DNA from: Liolophura sinensis
Taxonomy: Eukaryota > Mollusca > Polyplacophora > Chitonida > Chitonidae
Direction of reading: 5' to 3'
DNA: 64,000 bases
Assembly: GCF_032854445.1 (NCBI RefSeq)
Contig: NC_088302.1
Span: 29,977,979 to 30,041,978, forward strand
Shown here: positions 1-12,409 of the stretch, one piece after another
Layout: each line of letters starts with the position of its first letter
How positions within the stretch are numbered: the stretch's first letter is position 1
The notes under the pieces: generated by a model
The model's database searches: none
What the model was told of the DNA's origin: nothing
The model's input: only the letters and a program-made list of their open reading frames with translations
Translations under genes and position numbers: made by a program

Positions 1-423
1 AGCCACTCAAAGATCAAGTTAGGAAGAAATATGTGAGAGTCTTTATTATAAAAATATCAACCCACTTCGGCCATGGGGAATTCATGAATTTACTGCTGTT
101 TCATGATTAAATGAAGAAGCAGAAGTCGTTATGGAAATATGAAAACGATTCGAAGTTTAACAAAAGTTTATGGGGATTGCTGTAAGTGTTCAGGTCATTG
201 ATTATACAAGCATATATTCTTCAACATTAAAAACAAAATTGATGAGAAACACTATGATGAAAAATTTGTAGCAACTTCCAAACAAGGTATTCTGGGACAG
301 AATTAAGCATTATGACAATTGTTTCGTGCATTTTTGATATAATTTTGATTCTATGCAATGTACCTTTGTTAGATTAAACATTGCATTCATGTGGAATATG
401 GTTTATTTTTGTTTGATTAACAG

Positions 424-525
424 ACAACGACGTGCAGCCTGGTGTTTTTCTACGAGACGTTTACAGAAGAGGAATGTGAAGCTTTCAGAAAAATAACCTA
501 CAATCAGAAACTTCTGGCTACTGTG
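424..525 (+). CDS. Tudor-like gene, first visible exon
   Basis: Encodes 34 residues from TTTCSLVFFYETF to KLLATV. It has an acceptor TTAACAG before 424 and a donor GTG|GTAAGG after 525, and it is in phase 0 at both ends. The upstream exon was not found in bases 1-423. Confidence 0.6.
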
Positions 526-3500
526 GTAAGGCAGGGTTTGTAAGGCTCGGGTCATCATTTGTACACCTTAGGTCATCATTTGTACACCTTAGGTCATCAT
601 TTGTTCACCTGGGGTCACATCAGGTCATCATTTGTACACCTTAGGTCATCATTTGTTCACCTATGGTCACATCAGGTCATCATTTGTACACCTTAGGTCA
701 TCATTTGTTCACCTGGGGTGACATCAGGTCATCATTTGTACACCTTAGGTCATCATTTGTTCACCTATGGTCACATCAGGTCATCATTTGTACACCTTAG
801 GTCATCATTTGTTCACCTGGGGTCACATCAGGTCATCATTTGTACACATTAGGTCATCATTTGTTCACTTGGGGTCACATCAGGCCATCATTTGTACACC
901 TTAGGTCATCATTTGTTCACCTAGGGTCACATCAGGTCATCATTTGTACTCACCAGGTCATCAATTGTACACCTTAGGTCATCATTTGTTCACCTAGGGT
1001 CACATCAGGTCACCTTGGGTCACATCAGGTCATCATTAGTACTCACCAGGATATCTTTTGTACACCTTGGGTTATCATTGCTTGAATTCAACAGAAAATC
1101 ATTATTGTACATCATTATTTTCTGACGGCCAGATAGCTAAATTGTTAGAGCGTCCGCTTCGGAGACAGTAGATTTAGCATCAATCCTGGGTCGGGTCACA
1201 CTTAAGACCTTAAAAGAGGAAGTTTTAGCTTCCTCACTTGGCGTTCAGCATTAAGGGGATAGTGCAACAAAGGTTGACCCGTATCAGTATAATGTCATGG
1301 GTGGGGCAGCATTCTTGTCCTCTGTAAGTTGCCTCAGTGAAGCAGCACTAGATAAAAAAACAGTTGAAATCCGTCCTGCAACAAGGAGGCACGTTACACA
1401 TACATGCACTTTAAGGACTCCTTTGTCATATAACTGAAAAATTATTAAGTATGTTAAACCCTAAGCACTCACTCACTCACTCATTTTCTTCTGTGCTGCC
1501 ACGAGTATAGTATGTAGGCATTTTTTATACACATAGCAGCACAGATTTATCCTCTGTACCAGGTGAAAATGGAAATTGATTCTCTCCTGTGTGTATCACA
1601 TAAATTTAATCAGATTAGGGCATTTTAGTGAAAAGACTCTAATTATGATTAATGGACAGTGGTGAATACTTTATTATTATCGTTATGATGATGTATGCAA
1701 TATGGCTCTTTATTTGTGTTTAAGCTTTGTTTCATTCATTGATGTACTGTTACAGGTAGCTCATGGGTACTTGCATCTTCAGGTGACCTTAGCTGTTACC
1801 TTAGATACAGGAGAGATGAAGGATGTTGCTACTGTGATAGCTGAGAAGGGTATGTGTATTGGTCAAAGAAATAGAGGACAGGGTTGCTCTGTCATATATA
1901 TATGTTTACAGATATCAATACATCATCACTTTTTGTGATCTCGATGACGTATATCTAATGTATTTACACGCCTTTCCCGCATCATGCGAGTGTGTGAAAC
2001 GGTTATCAGCCACCAGACATGTCAGTACAGATGTGAATATATATGCTTTTGTGAGAAAGTTTGTTTATTCTGCCAATAATTATCAGAAAACTATTCTCAT
2101 ATCATTGATACTATTTTGATGAGTAAAATTGAGTCAAATCTCTGATATACATGTATACGATAGGTGAAAAGCAGCATTAAGAAAAAATGTAAAAGTGCCT
2201 GAACAACAGCTTAGCGAATAACGAAAATGAAAGACAATTTCCTTGTGTGTGAATCTAACAGCTGGAGTTACCTGTAAGTGTATGCATATCCTTGTAATGT
2301 GAACATTCTAAATAAGTTAGATTGGGTTAGGTTTATTGGTCTGGTCTGGTCTGGTTTTCACTGAAGTCACAAGTAAGTACATGTAGTTTAGAAGTGTATA
2401 TGAATGACTACAGCATAGGGAGAAAAACTGAACCCTGAAGGCTACACTGATTTTGGTAGCCGTGTTCCGGGGTGACCAGAGTTGTACAGATTTCAGGGAT
2501 CTATTGGGAATAAAGTTCTATTTTATCTTCGCACTATCATTGAGAGGCATGAAAACAAATGTGGCAGCTTGTATCCGCTGTGAGACCGTTCAATAAGAAG
2601 TTTAGAATAAAACCCTTGTTGTCTTACTAGTATAAGCCCACAGATATTTGGAAACAAACTTTGTGTTGCCTCTTTTGTTAATACAAAGTGGAACCAGTGT
2701 CCATAATAAACGGTTTGTGAGAAAACTTTTCTATTTGAGCACATTTCTTCAACTGTAGCTCAAGCCACAGTTGAGTAATAACTTTATCATCGGGTTTACG
2801 CATCTATTTTAACTTAGTGTTTTATCATAGCAGAATTTCATTTGTTACAGGCCTACATATAATGGTTGGGCTGGTTTTGGGGTATACATGCAAGTGTGAG
2901 ATGAGTAGTGGAGAAACGACTAGGAACAGTTGATTCTTGACAAAGAATCAACAAAGGGAGGAGCGCTGTGTCGATTCTTTTTCAAGTCAACTGTTCCGAG
3001 TTGTTTTTCCTACTTAAACGTGTTTGTGGTAATGTAACAACTTTTGATTATATTCAAAGATTCGCGCGGTGATTTAACAAAAACGTTACATCACAATTAG
3101 CATCAATAAATGCTTTCTGGTGCTGGCTGTTCCCCATTTATTTGCATAATTGAACATAATACGCAGCATGGTTGATTTTTCGTGATGGTGTTACATGAAG
3201 TTTTGTTGCAACAGAATTAGAACTTCTAACCAATGGGAGTCCAGTCGGTTTTTCTCTTTATAGGGTACTACATGAGAATACAGTGGGCATGTAAGAATAT
3301 GTAGAGGAGCAAACCCTCTACACGGTGCATTGCTTAATGATATGAGTGACCTCTGGCACACAATAAAGTGCAACAAATCTGTTCGTCAGCGGATAATTTT
3401 TACTGGTCATAATCTACAGAGGCCGTTTGTAACATGACGTTAGAATTTATACTCTTACCTTGACAACAATTGAAACAACAGTTGGCGTTCTGCCAGAAAT

Positions 3501-6500
3501 AATAAGAAAAAACTTTTCTTTTGTATACTGTGACAGCCACAGATTCGTAATTGTCACTCTGGTGTTACATACAGGTTCCGTGTGAGTTTCCATTGTAGGT
3601 GGTACCTGATGGCTGTTGGCCCCTTGCAAAGACAAGTGCATTATGCAGTTTGGTATCAATCCCATAATATATCATCCCAATACTCGTATATTCTTGAGAT
3701 AGAAGCGGTCGGTTAGACAAAGGGTTAATGTCACAAGAAACATTTAAATTTGTCTAAAAGGAGAATGTTGTATGGTCTGCTCAGTGGGATATTAGAGTGT
3801 TTTAGGGCCTTGCGTTCATGGATTCGAATCCTGCTCTACGGTACACCAATCAAAGGTGCACACAGGTGCTACAAACCATCACCATTCACCACTCACACCA
3901 CTAACTCCAGAGTGTGGATTCTCACACAGTAATCAACTGCTCAGATAATTGCGTGACATCATAGCAAGCGTTTAAGTTGCGTTACATGTTTATCGTGATA
4001 ATTGTACCTATAAGCTGTGATATAAATCCATCAGGCACATACATAATTACACCTATTTGCTTTGTTCCACAGTTCCGAGATCTGCAGCACAGGGAACCAC
4101 CAATGTTCTGTCTGATTCAGGTGAGAACACTTTAATGCTTACGCTAGATGCATTGGTTACAAGTGTAACAAGTTTACATGGAGATAGGCAGTAAATCTTT
4201 TCTTGTGTTAAACTTGACCTTTACTTTAGAGCTTTCGAGTTTCCAGCTGTACACACAAATGTGTAAGACACATGTGTCTGCCTCTGTCACCTCTTTGCCC
4301 TCTCTATGCCAGTTTTTCTTGTTCACCAGTATCATGGACCTTACGGCAGTGTATTTATGCCCATGTAAGGGGCCTCCGTGGCTCAGTAGTTAGAGCACAA
4401 GCGCAGCGTAATGACCCAGGATCCTCTCACCAATGCTTAATGATATGAGTGACCTCTGGCACACAATAAAGTGCAACACATCTGTTCGTCAGTGGATAAT
4501 TTTTACTGGTCATAATCTACAAAGGCCGTTTATAACATGATGTTAGAATTTATACTCTTACCTTGTATCCATACATGCTCCAGAATTGGTAGACAACAAT
4601 TGAAACAACAGTTGGCGTTCTGCCATAAATAATAAGAAAAAAACTTTTCTTTTGTATACTGTGACAGCCACAGATTCGTAATTGTCAATCTAGTGTTACA
4701 AACAGGTTCTGTGTGAGTTTCCATTGTATGTGGTGCCTGATGGCTGTTGGCCCCTTGCAAAGACAAGTGCATTATGCAGTTTGGTATCGGCTTATATCTA
4801 GACACCTTTCCCAATACTTCCCAATGCGGTCGCTGGCTTCCTCTCCGACCGTACGCGGGAATGCTGGCCGCCATCGTATAACTGAAATATTCTTGAGTAC
4901 GGCATAAAACACCAGTCAGATAAATAAATTATGTCCATGTATGTTAAATGTGAAGACTACCTGCGCAGCATTTTGAGCAATTCTTGTTGGAGGAAAACAT
5001 TCTAGCATTAGAACATTGGTGTTGTGAGGATTTTAATTTAGTGTAGAAACTTTGTCATTTGCTTTCATTGCTGCAGCTTTTAAATATTTTAAAATGTTTT
5101 AAATATTTTAAAACTTTACTTTTGTATTTTTTATATTTAAAAATTTACTTTTCAGATAAGAGGTCACGGACAACCCGATCCACTGAGCCCAAAATTTCTA
5201 TTTTGCGTCAGATGCCAGACCGCAGTATGTCAGCACCACCGATTGTAACGGGAAGCGCTCAGACCTACCCGTCTTTGCCGTACATCGACATGTCCTCTAA
5301 ACCTGTGAACTGTCAGTATTACCCAAGGGACAGGATTGCCCCTGTGATGGATTATTCTTCTCGGCGTGGAGCCACACTAGAAGCATTCCCGCCTCAGAAC
5401 CCTCATGTCTCGCCTCTCGCACATCAGTACGGTTACAATGGAGATATGAGTTACCCGCCGCCACGTAACCCTTTCCCTCAGTCAACCGATGCAGTGCAGC
5501 CTCTGCGCTCCCCGACGCCGAGTCATCTGCGAGAAGACGCCACACCATTCCACCCGGGATCTATCTACATCTCTCCTCTGAAAACTGAAGAGTCTCTGGA
5601 CATGCACATGAGCCAGAGGGACAGTGCTTGTAACCATGGCAACAGGCACCCTGGGGGAGACAGCAATGGAGCTGTGAGTCAGAGTGGTGATTGGCAGGTA
5701 GACTGCCAGAGTGTGTCCTCAGAACCAGCGTCATTACCAGCTGCTCCGGCATCCTTGACCTCCGAACCCCCTTCAGTGATGACCTCCAGTGCATTTGATG
5801 AAGATGCCTGGATAGAGTTTGAAACCTCCAAATGGCCAAGCTCCGAATCTGTTCCAAGCTGTAAACCCACACAACATTCAGCATTCTCCAACTCTCGTAG
5901 ACCCCAGTCAAACAGGAGTCATTCGGGTAGACAGAGGTAAAAACAGTGTCCATTTAAATTCTTTGAACTGATAATTAGTATTTTCACACACAAAAACTAG
6001 TGCCACATGTGCTTTTTGTAAATATTTGCATACTATAATTATCTCAACAGGAAGGTTATTCATTTGGCTATAATTAAAGAACTCAGGCCTTCAGGTATTG
6101 TAGGAAATGAGAATGATGATTCCCCTCAAATAACAAGATATAATAAATATATCTACGCGTCATATATCACTCTGAATGATAAACATATGCCATGGGAATT
6201 CATGTTATTTACAGATGCAATCTTATTTTCGGAGACAGTTGTGACTATTCACTTACCAGAACATTGTTTATGTGTTTTATTTTTGTTGTTGTTGAACGGC
6301 ATTTTTAGACGGTATTAACTTCAGTATTTTCATTTAGAAATGCACGCAGTAGAGGAAGTCGTGACCATAAAGATGTCCACCGCTCGGGAAACAGCTCTGA
6401 CAGCAGTGATCGAGGTGAGAGAAGGTCTTTCACCTGTTAATGGCTGCAACAAAAACTGGTCATATTCAGAAGAATTGTCCAGAAAGATCAAGACAGTCAC

Positions 6501-8695
6501 GGGTAGGCTATTATATCTTTCATTTTTTGGCACTTACTCTCCACTGTGCCATTTTTGTTCTTTAAATAACAAAAAGTTAAAAAATTATTTAGTTCAGCTT
6601 TCTCAGCCACTTAATATTAGCATGTGTATAAAATAGATTGATTAGTTGAAATGTAAAAATAGCCATCAATGTAGGAGAATCTCATGGTTACCTCCCCTTG
6701 TTTTTATGTCCCACCAGGGTGAATTTCTTAATTAGCAGCTAGATCTAGGACCATCTTAAAAATAGCACTTAGTGTTGAACTTAAGATCAAACTTGCCACA
6801 AAGTTTCAATTACGCCCATTGGAGGTACTTTACTAGATAATATGATTCAGCGTAACAATGCCTTCAAACGTATTATATTCAGTGAAAGTTTTGTATTTCT
6901 TGTATTATTTCTTAATTACACTGCTCTGTCAAATTTATGTGAATCGATTTACTGCAAAATCGGAATTAACGCATTTTTTTTTTTTTTTTTTTTTTTTTTT
7001 ACCGGTGTCAAAATATTCACGAGGAAAAGGGCAAATTTGTTCTCACCAGTATGTTTCTAGTCATCACTTTTGGCCAGATTTGAGTGTACATCTATTTTTT
7101 ATTAATGTAAACAAAGAGACATGATCAGGCGGGAGTCAAGGAACAACTGTGATTTCAGCTGAATTGTTTCCCATCATGCTTGTTTGATGCTATTAAAGCT
7201 CTCCACATTTGATGCTGCAGTTGACTCCAAATTGTTTATTTTTATTTCCTGAGGCATAATGTTCCATTGATCAAATTTAACATTTGCACATGTGTTTAGG
7301 TAACTTGATGGCACGACATTCTGTGCATAATTATAAATTCTCCTGGTATGTGGGACTCTCCGTTTGGTGCATTTAGTTAGCAGTGTATTTACTAAAACAC
7401 AGAATGGTGAAGAGTTAGCACGGAACAAAACTGCGAATGTCTTCACAGGTTATGTTTCTTTCAGGAGGCTTGCCTGCCTGAAAGGTGGGAATTTGGTTGA
7501 AACAAACTTTATCAATCTGTGCAGCTTTTATATAAATAAACATGGAAATATACATATTTTGGAGTTACCTTTGCTCGACCTACGATGACTTCGCAGGAAT
7601 CCTCTGTTGTGTTCGTTTGAGTGCCAGATTTTTGTTACCACTCCAGTGATGTAACAGTATGTTGTACCATCTTGTTTTCTTACACATTGTCGAAGCAGAT
7701 TAGGTCTGTTCTCTTGAAAATACATAATTCCGTAAAAAAAAAAGAAGAGAGAATTCTTGATATACTTTTCTAATGAAGCTCTAATGTTCGCCTTTCTCGA
7801 AGACTCCAGACTCGCGATTCGCGGATAAAGCAATCCCTTCAGTAATGCGCTTGGCATGGTAAAAATCACTTTACACTCGATAATGTTCCACAGTTGCGAG
7901 ACATGCAAGAATTTTTATACTTGTTATTGTTTTATTAAACCAGGTTACTCAATCAACACAAGTACCTGAAATTTTTGTGTACAGTTTGTATCATGCAACT
8001 GTTGTCTGTCACGTTCAGATTTTTGCTTATTCCAGCAATTACAAATTATCTCCTTGACAGGATTTGATTTTGCGCGAATTCGATTATAACACGATATAAA
8101 TGTTTTGGGTCCAGACGAACACATTATTTCGAGGAAGCAGTGTACCATGACATTGAGTACCAAATTTGCAACGTCACTCCTTTGAGTACTCGGGATAATG
8201 TTGTATTTTCATATATATACATGTACTTGTAGTCAAGAGGGGGTGAGTCTTTTTTAGACATCTGGGCCCAGCTTCACAAAGTAATGTACAGTATTTTTAT
8301 ATCATACATTTGTCATACGATATTTTGACGTCACTAATACCGTACCATTGGCCTACATGTGTGATTATCATACGTGTACGACATCTTTGTGAAACTGGAC
8401 TCTAAAAACTGCATTCTACGTGTGGTTATTGCTACGGTTAGCACAGCTTGTATCTTGCAGTTTTTAGCACAGAATGTGCTTGTTTGGTTTTGGTTTTGGT
8501 TTTTATTTATTTTTTTTTTTAATTGCAAATCACTACCATTTGATGATATTATCTATGGTGGCTTTTTTTTTTTTTTTTGCAGCAGAGCTGGAAAAGTTGA
8601 AGTTAAAGCTGTATGATGAAAGGGTAACCCAGGACTTGCTCTCTGACTGCACAAAGGAGCTGAAAATGGATACCGAGCCATTACAGGGGATGTGA
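424..8695 (+). CDS. Tudor-like protein with long disordered tail, 3' part of gene (six exons)
   Basis: Partial gene entering from the left edge. Exons are 424-525, 1756-1849, 4073-4120, 5156-5936, 6338-6414 and 8583-8695. Every junction is GT-AG and the phases agree, giving 1215 nt, or 404 aa plus a TGA stop. Residues 1 to about 67 resemble the SNase-like half of an extended Tudor domain: a CSL start, an acidic helix (TEEECEAFRKI), then strands ending in LDTGEMKDV and an AEKG turn. After that come about 300 residues rich in Ser, Pro and Gln with no fold that I recognise, then a short charged C-terminal helix (AELEKLKLKLYDE). A single Tudor followed by a disordered tail would suit TDRD5-type germ-granule proteins of the piRNA pathway, but that assignment is an inference from a weak pattern match. 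The exon structure is much firmer than the family name. The start of the protein lies outside the window. Confidence 0.6.
544..1075. repeat. 52-bp minisatellite in intron
   Basis: Tandem copies of a 52-bp unit made of two related halves, each beginning AGGTCATCATTTGT, one continuing ACACCTT and the other TCACCTGGGGTCACATC. Unit starts at 617, 669 and 721 confirm the 52-bp period. Later copies decay. It lies immediately after the donor of the exon ending at 525. Confidence 0.9.
1127..1484 (+). mobile_element. SINE family B, full-length copy
   Basis: The tRNA-derived head (GTTAGAGCGTCCGCTTCGG, then a B-box-like ATCAATCCTGGGTCG) is followed by a body containing AAAAGAGGAAGTT and GCAGCACTAGATAAAA, and ends in CACTCACTCACTCA. 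It matches the copy at 17891-18250 along its whole length. It lies in an intron of the Tudor-like gene. Confidence 0.8.
1756..1849 (+). CDS. Tudor-like gene, second visible exon
   Basis: Encodes VAHGYLHLQVTLAV through AEKG. The acceptor is TTACAG and the donor is GTATGT. It leaves one base of the next codon. This segment carries the SNase-like strand pattern and the LDTG turn. Confidence 0.6.
3334..3683 (-). pseudogene. Exon-like segment, copy 1 (unidentified source)
   Basis: This block is closely repeated at 4437-4820. On the minus strand it stays open from about 3665 and reads METHTEPVCNTR and LSQYTKEKFF before ending at a donor-like GTCAAG|GTAAGA near 3466. I do not recognise the protein. 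Relative to copy 2 it lacks a short stretch just before the donor. It may be a captured or duplicated exon, or a nonautonomous repeat that mimics one. Confidence 0.5.
3750..3930 (+). repeat. Degenerate tRNA-like repeat
   Basis: TCTGCTCAGTGGGATATTAG followed about 40 bp later by GGATTCGAATCCTGCTC resembles A and B boxes of a tRNA-derived SINE head. No clear 3' tail or target duplication is visible. Confidence 0.35.
4073..4120 (+). CDS. Tudor-like gene, 48-bp exon
   Basis: Small exon encoding VPRSAAQGTTNVLSDS when joined in phase 1 to its neighbours. It has a TTCCACAG acceptor and a GTGAGA donor. It keeps the frame exactly between the 1849 and 5156 junctions. Confidence 0.55.
4369..4928 (+). 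mobile_element. SINE family A, interrupted by a nested insertion
   Basis: The tRNA-like head is at 4369-4436 (GGGGCCTCCGTGGCTCAGTA onward) and the 3' part is at 4821-4928, ending in AGATAAATAAA. The inner block 4437-4820 is foreign to the SINE. The outer element is flanked by a 13-bp duplication with one mismatch (4355-4367 and 4929-4941), which shows that it inserted as a SINE. Confidence 0.8.
4437..4820 (-). pseudogene. Exon-like segment, copy 2, nested in a SINE
   Basis: Near copy of 3334-3683, flanked by CCAATGC on both sides (4430-4436 and 4821-4827). The minus-strand reading includes TMETHTEPVCNTR and LSQYTKEKF. An extra base in an A run shifts the frame relative to copy 1. A stretch missing from copy 1 is present here, and in the continued frame it reads YQFWSMYGYK up to a GTAAGA donor-like site near 4562. 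The source gene is not recognised. Confidence 0.5.
5156..5936 (+). CDS. Tudor-like gene, large disordered-tail exon
   Basis: A 781-bp exon with a TTTTCAG acceptor and a GTAAAA donor. It is open throughout and encodes about 260 residues rich in Ser, Pro, Gln, Asn and Tyr. A patch DEDAWIEFETSKW is the only compact hydrophobic/acidic motif and could be a short binding motif. GC content rises relative to the flanking introns, as expected of coding sequence. Confidence 0.75.
6338..6414 (+). CDS. Tudor-like gene, Arg/Ser-rich exon
   Basis: A 77-bp exon encoding RNARSRGSRDHKDV followed by HRSGNSSDSSDR. It has a CATTTAG acceptor and a GTGAGA donor, with phases 2 in and 1 out. The Arg/Ser and Ser/Asp repeats are low-complexity. 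Confidence 0.6.
6975..7000. repeat. Poly-T tract
   Basis: Uninterrupted run of T in an intron of the Tudor-like gene. It could be the A tail of a minus-strand retroelement, but no body is recognisable beside it. Confidence 0.6.
8583..8695 (+). CDS. Tudor-like gene, terminal exon
   Basis: Encodes AELEKLKLKLYDERVTQDLL through the final residues PLQGM and a TGA stop. The acceptor follows a long T tract and reads GCAGCAG, so either AG can be used; both stay in frame and differ by one Ala codon. The polar, Leu-spaced helix could form a short coiled coil. Confidence 0.65.
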
Positions 8696-9362
8696 AGACA
8701 TACATCCAGCTCCATGGAAAGGCTTTCTTCTGGACATGCATATACATTATTGACTGTACATAGATTCTGAAAGTGCTGAATGTCAATTGGCTTGTCTGAA
8801 ATTTTTATTTTCTTTCTTTCATTTCATTTAACTGTTGTATTCACCCCAAAAAGTGTTGCTTTCTTGTATTTTGATCATTATGGTTTACAGTATGAAAATG
8901 TTTCAACAGAACTTATTGATATACGATCGATTTTTTTTTTTTGGTAATGCCAAAGAACTTGTACAGAAATCTATGTTTGTGTTTATATGTGTGTATCAAA
9001 TGCAATCTCCAGTACATTGCTTGGGGAAACTTTTCAGTTTTACTATGCGTATGTTTCATTCATTATATTCAGAATGATGAAGATTGGCATTTGGCATGTT
9101 TTCCTGCCATATGCAGGTAAATTTCTTTTCAAATTCCAAGTGAAAGCGAAAATCAACAAGCCCAAACATTGCACCTGAAGGTCATACAGGTCAGTTGCAC
9201 TGGGCTAAGAAACAAGTGTACTGTTCATGTAATAACAGAAGTGTATAACTAGAGTGAAGTATACCATGCTATCATTGTGATTCCCAACCTATGTTCTCTA
9301 GTGGTCCCGTGATGATGTTTCTATTTATAAACGATGGCTTCATAACACATTCTGATAAAATT

Positions 9363-9368
9363 AATAAA
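9363..9368 (+). terminator. Candidate polyadenylation signal of Tudor-like gene
   Basis: This is the first clear AATAAA downstream of the stop at 8695. It would give a 3' UTR of about 0.7 kb. Its use is inferred only from position. Confidence 0.3.
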
Positions 9369-12300
9369 GGATTTGCATTTCGTTTCAAAATCACCAAGCC
9401 TTCACCCACTAAACACATAAGCGTGAAACCCAAAGCTGTGGAAAGTATGAAAGGCAGCAGTTTCATGAAGGAGACAATCAATCACCCACTGATAAATACA
9501 GCCTGATTCTCCAGTGTAGGCCTACTTTGGGAATTCACTGCGACGTGAATTTTTAAGAGGTGTGCAAACAAACAAACCCAAAAAAAAAAAAAACGCCACA
9601 ACACCTCCGTTGTGGTATAAAGAAAGTTTAGCCCGACATTGCCAGTGACATCCCAGACTAAATTCTGTATCGCATTGGAGCCTTCAAACCCAGTGGCAGT
9701 AAAGTTATCCTCTTGTATGTTGATGAGGCTGGCTGACTTATAGTAGGAGCGCTAAAACAGCTGTATAGCCTTTTAACATTTAGGACATGGTTGATCGACT
9801 GTTGTTGTTGTTATTTTGACCTTGGGGGTGATGGATAACTCAAACATTTTTGAAGTACAGTGACATTTAACTGGCAGTCAGCACATATACAAGCCTGTTT
9901 TCTTTTATTGCTGCTGAATTGACAACCAAACATTTCCGAAATCTTATAGTTTCCAGTAAATTATTTGGAGGTCAGTCATGGTGTTACAGCTTTATAATCC
10001 AATAGGATCATATGGCGTAAACTGGCCATGATATTGTCTGTACCGGTATGGATTTTCCCCTGTTTTTTAGGCAATTCTATGGTTCCTGTGAACACACAAC
10101 ACACTAAAAAAAAACGGTAAACACTGTAACCACGTGTATATGTATGTATCAATAAAAGATCCACCCAAGCTTGCCAAGCGCACCTTTTGATTTTTGTAAT
10201 ATTGCTTAACGGAGGAAAGCACTGCTCAAAGAAAACAGAAACAAACACACTGAAAACAGTCTCAGTGCTAGTACCCCTTCATTTCTATGGATTATAGTCG
10301 TTGAGGGGCAGAGCCTGTTAAGACTTTAATCCTAGGATAATCTGACCTACTATGACTTAATACAGTGTTTATCACTATAAATCCTGAACTATGTGCAACA
10401 CTGAGCATTGTTTTACATTACTTTATGGGTTAGAAATGCTACTTTGAATGTATCTCTATCACTTTAACCTATATGTTGTTTTCATTGTTGCAAACGTTGC
10501 ATTTTGATTCACTTCTTGCTCTCAAATGCATGTTTTTCCTGTAGAGCAGACTAACACACATGTATATCTCTGTTCTTCTTCCATCTTACTGTTTTAGGCC
10601 AGTACCTGGATCTGTGTTACCTCCTCTGTTCTAACAACATACATGTAGGGTCCAGTCCTGGTTACCGCCATTGCTCGACTTGCTGCTGTTTCATTGGGGG
10701 AGATATTCTCAGCTCAGTGGCTTGAGAATTCACCTGTCAGAAGCGTCACCTGTGATGTCACCTATGTCAGAAGAGTGCGTCTCTTCTACGCAATGAGGGG
10801 TCTCTTCTAGGGTTGACACATATGAAGGATATGTAGGCCTACGTTAACATGACGAGCAACACAAACAAGTTAACACTACAAAAAGTAATTGAGCTAGTTT
10901 ACCCTTGTTCAGGTAGGGAATAATTTCGAAAATCAGAGATTTTCTATATCCCCTTCGTAATGCAGCAATGCCATCCAAACACACTTTCAAACAGGAAATG
11001 AAGGAAATTAAATTGTACATTTTTTGCTTTGTTAATGCACAAGAGATTTATTTCAGTTTGAAGAATAAATAAATTTGATAGCCATGCTGCCGATATAGTT
11101 GTACAGTGTACAACCATGTAAGTGGGGGATTCCCCATGGCCTTCATCCATAAATAGCAGACCTGTTTGCGAAAAAGAGGCCCTCACAATTTAAAGAGAGA
11201 TTTGCCAATAGCCAATAAAAAAAGCTACCACAAAAGCAATGGCGGTGATGTGTACTTGACCCTACACGTAAGCGTCTCAACTATATACTGTTTGGTCTTC
11301 CTTGGTTACTCCTCCTGTCAAAGTCGAACAGCACGTTTCAGACGGCCAACCCAATCAAACGCTAGGAAAGTAAACAAGGCTTATCCCCCCTTGTACCTTG
11401 CCAAACTTGTCGATAATGGGTGAAAGGCAGATATGTAGAAAATATTTACACTTTAGGTTTAGCTAAACTTGCAGTACACTCGTGTATTTCTAACAGCCTG
11501 CTACACATGTGAGCTAGAATTTTGCTAACGTGTAGCCAGCTGGAAAAAAAAAGTCTGGATTTGTGGGGTTTTTTTCTAAGATTTATGACTTCCAGTAATA
11601 CCTTCCAGACCTCCAAACAGATTTCTACACAAATATAACCTCATGAACAAAAAGACAATCACGTGTGCAACACTGTTTATTTTTATCACTGTACTGCACA
11701 CTGTACTTGTATTTTAATAATAGATGTTTATTTTATTGTTTTGAAACCTAGGCGTGTCATGATGAGTATTTTTTTCTTGGTGTCTTAAATAGTCGTATAC
11801 TTGATTGGCATTCAGAACATTGGTTTATGATTGTGTTTTCATGGAAAAAAAATTTCGTATTTTTTGACAGCATACATGTATATGTGAGAATTTTATTTTG
11901 TAAAATATACATTTTTTTTCCCCTTCTGAATGTTATTATTGATCAAAGCAATGGAGTGCTTATCTAATGAGATTAATGGACAACCTTACAAGCATTGCCA
12001 TTGTGAAAAGAACAGCACAGCAATTATTTCAGAAACATCTATTTCAGATGAGAATGCACATGCATTAATTGAAGAACGTCTCTCAGTACCTCTTTGTTAG
12101 CAGTGTAAAACTGTTTTTCATGCGAAGGTGCTAAAGTTGCTTAGAGAGGCAAAACGCCAAATGTTTTGGAGATTTTAGTGATTATAGAACACTTAGTTGA
12201 TATTAATACCCATTTATTTGTTTGACACCATTTTTTTGTCCTTTACATACTTTCAATGTTTTGAGGCCCTGTTTGTGGCTAAGCCCTAATTAAATGGAAG

Positions 12301-12409
12301 TCCATGCTTCATAAGTGAAAGAGAATACACCTTGAGCTTGTTTTCAGGACTTGCATCTTCTGTTTTCTTTGTATATGTATTGTCTTCATGTCTGACCATT
12401 TATTTGGTA

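Noticed and set aside
1-423. Upstream exon of the Tudor-like gene ending at a GTAAGT near 181
   Set aside because: The donor looks good, but the preceding frame does not resemble a Tudor domain and no acceptor could be chosen.
4374-4436. Possible functional tRNA gene
   Set aside because: It is the head of SINE A, with an incomplete cloverleaf and a nested insertion downstream.
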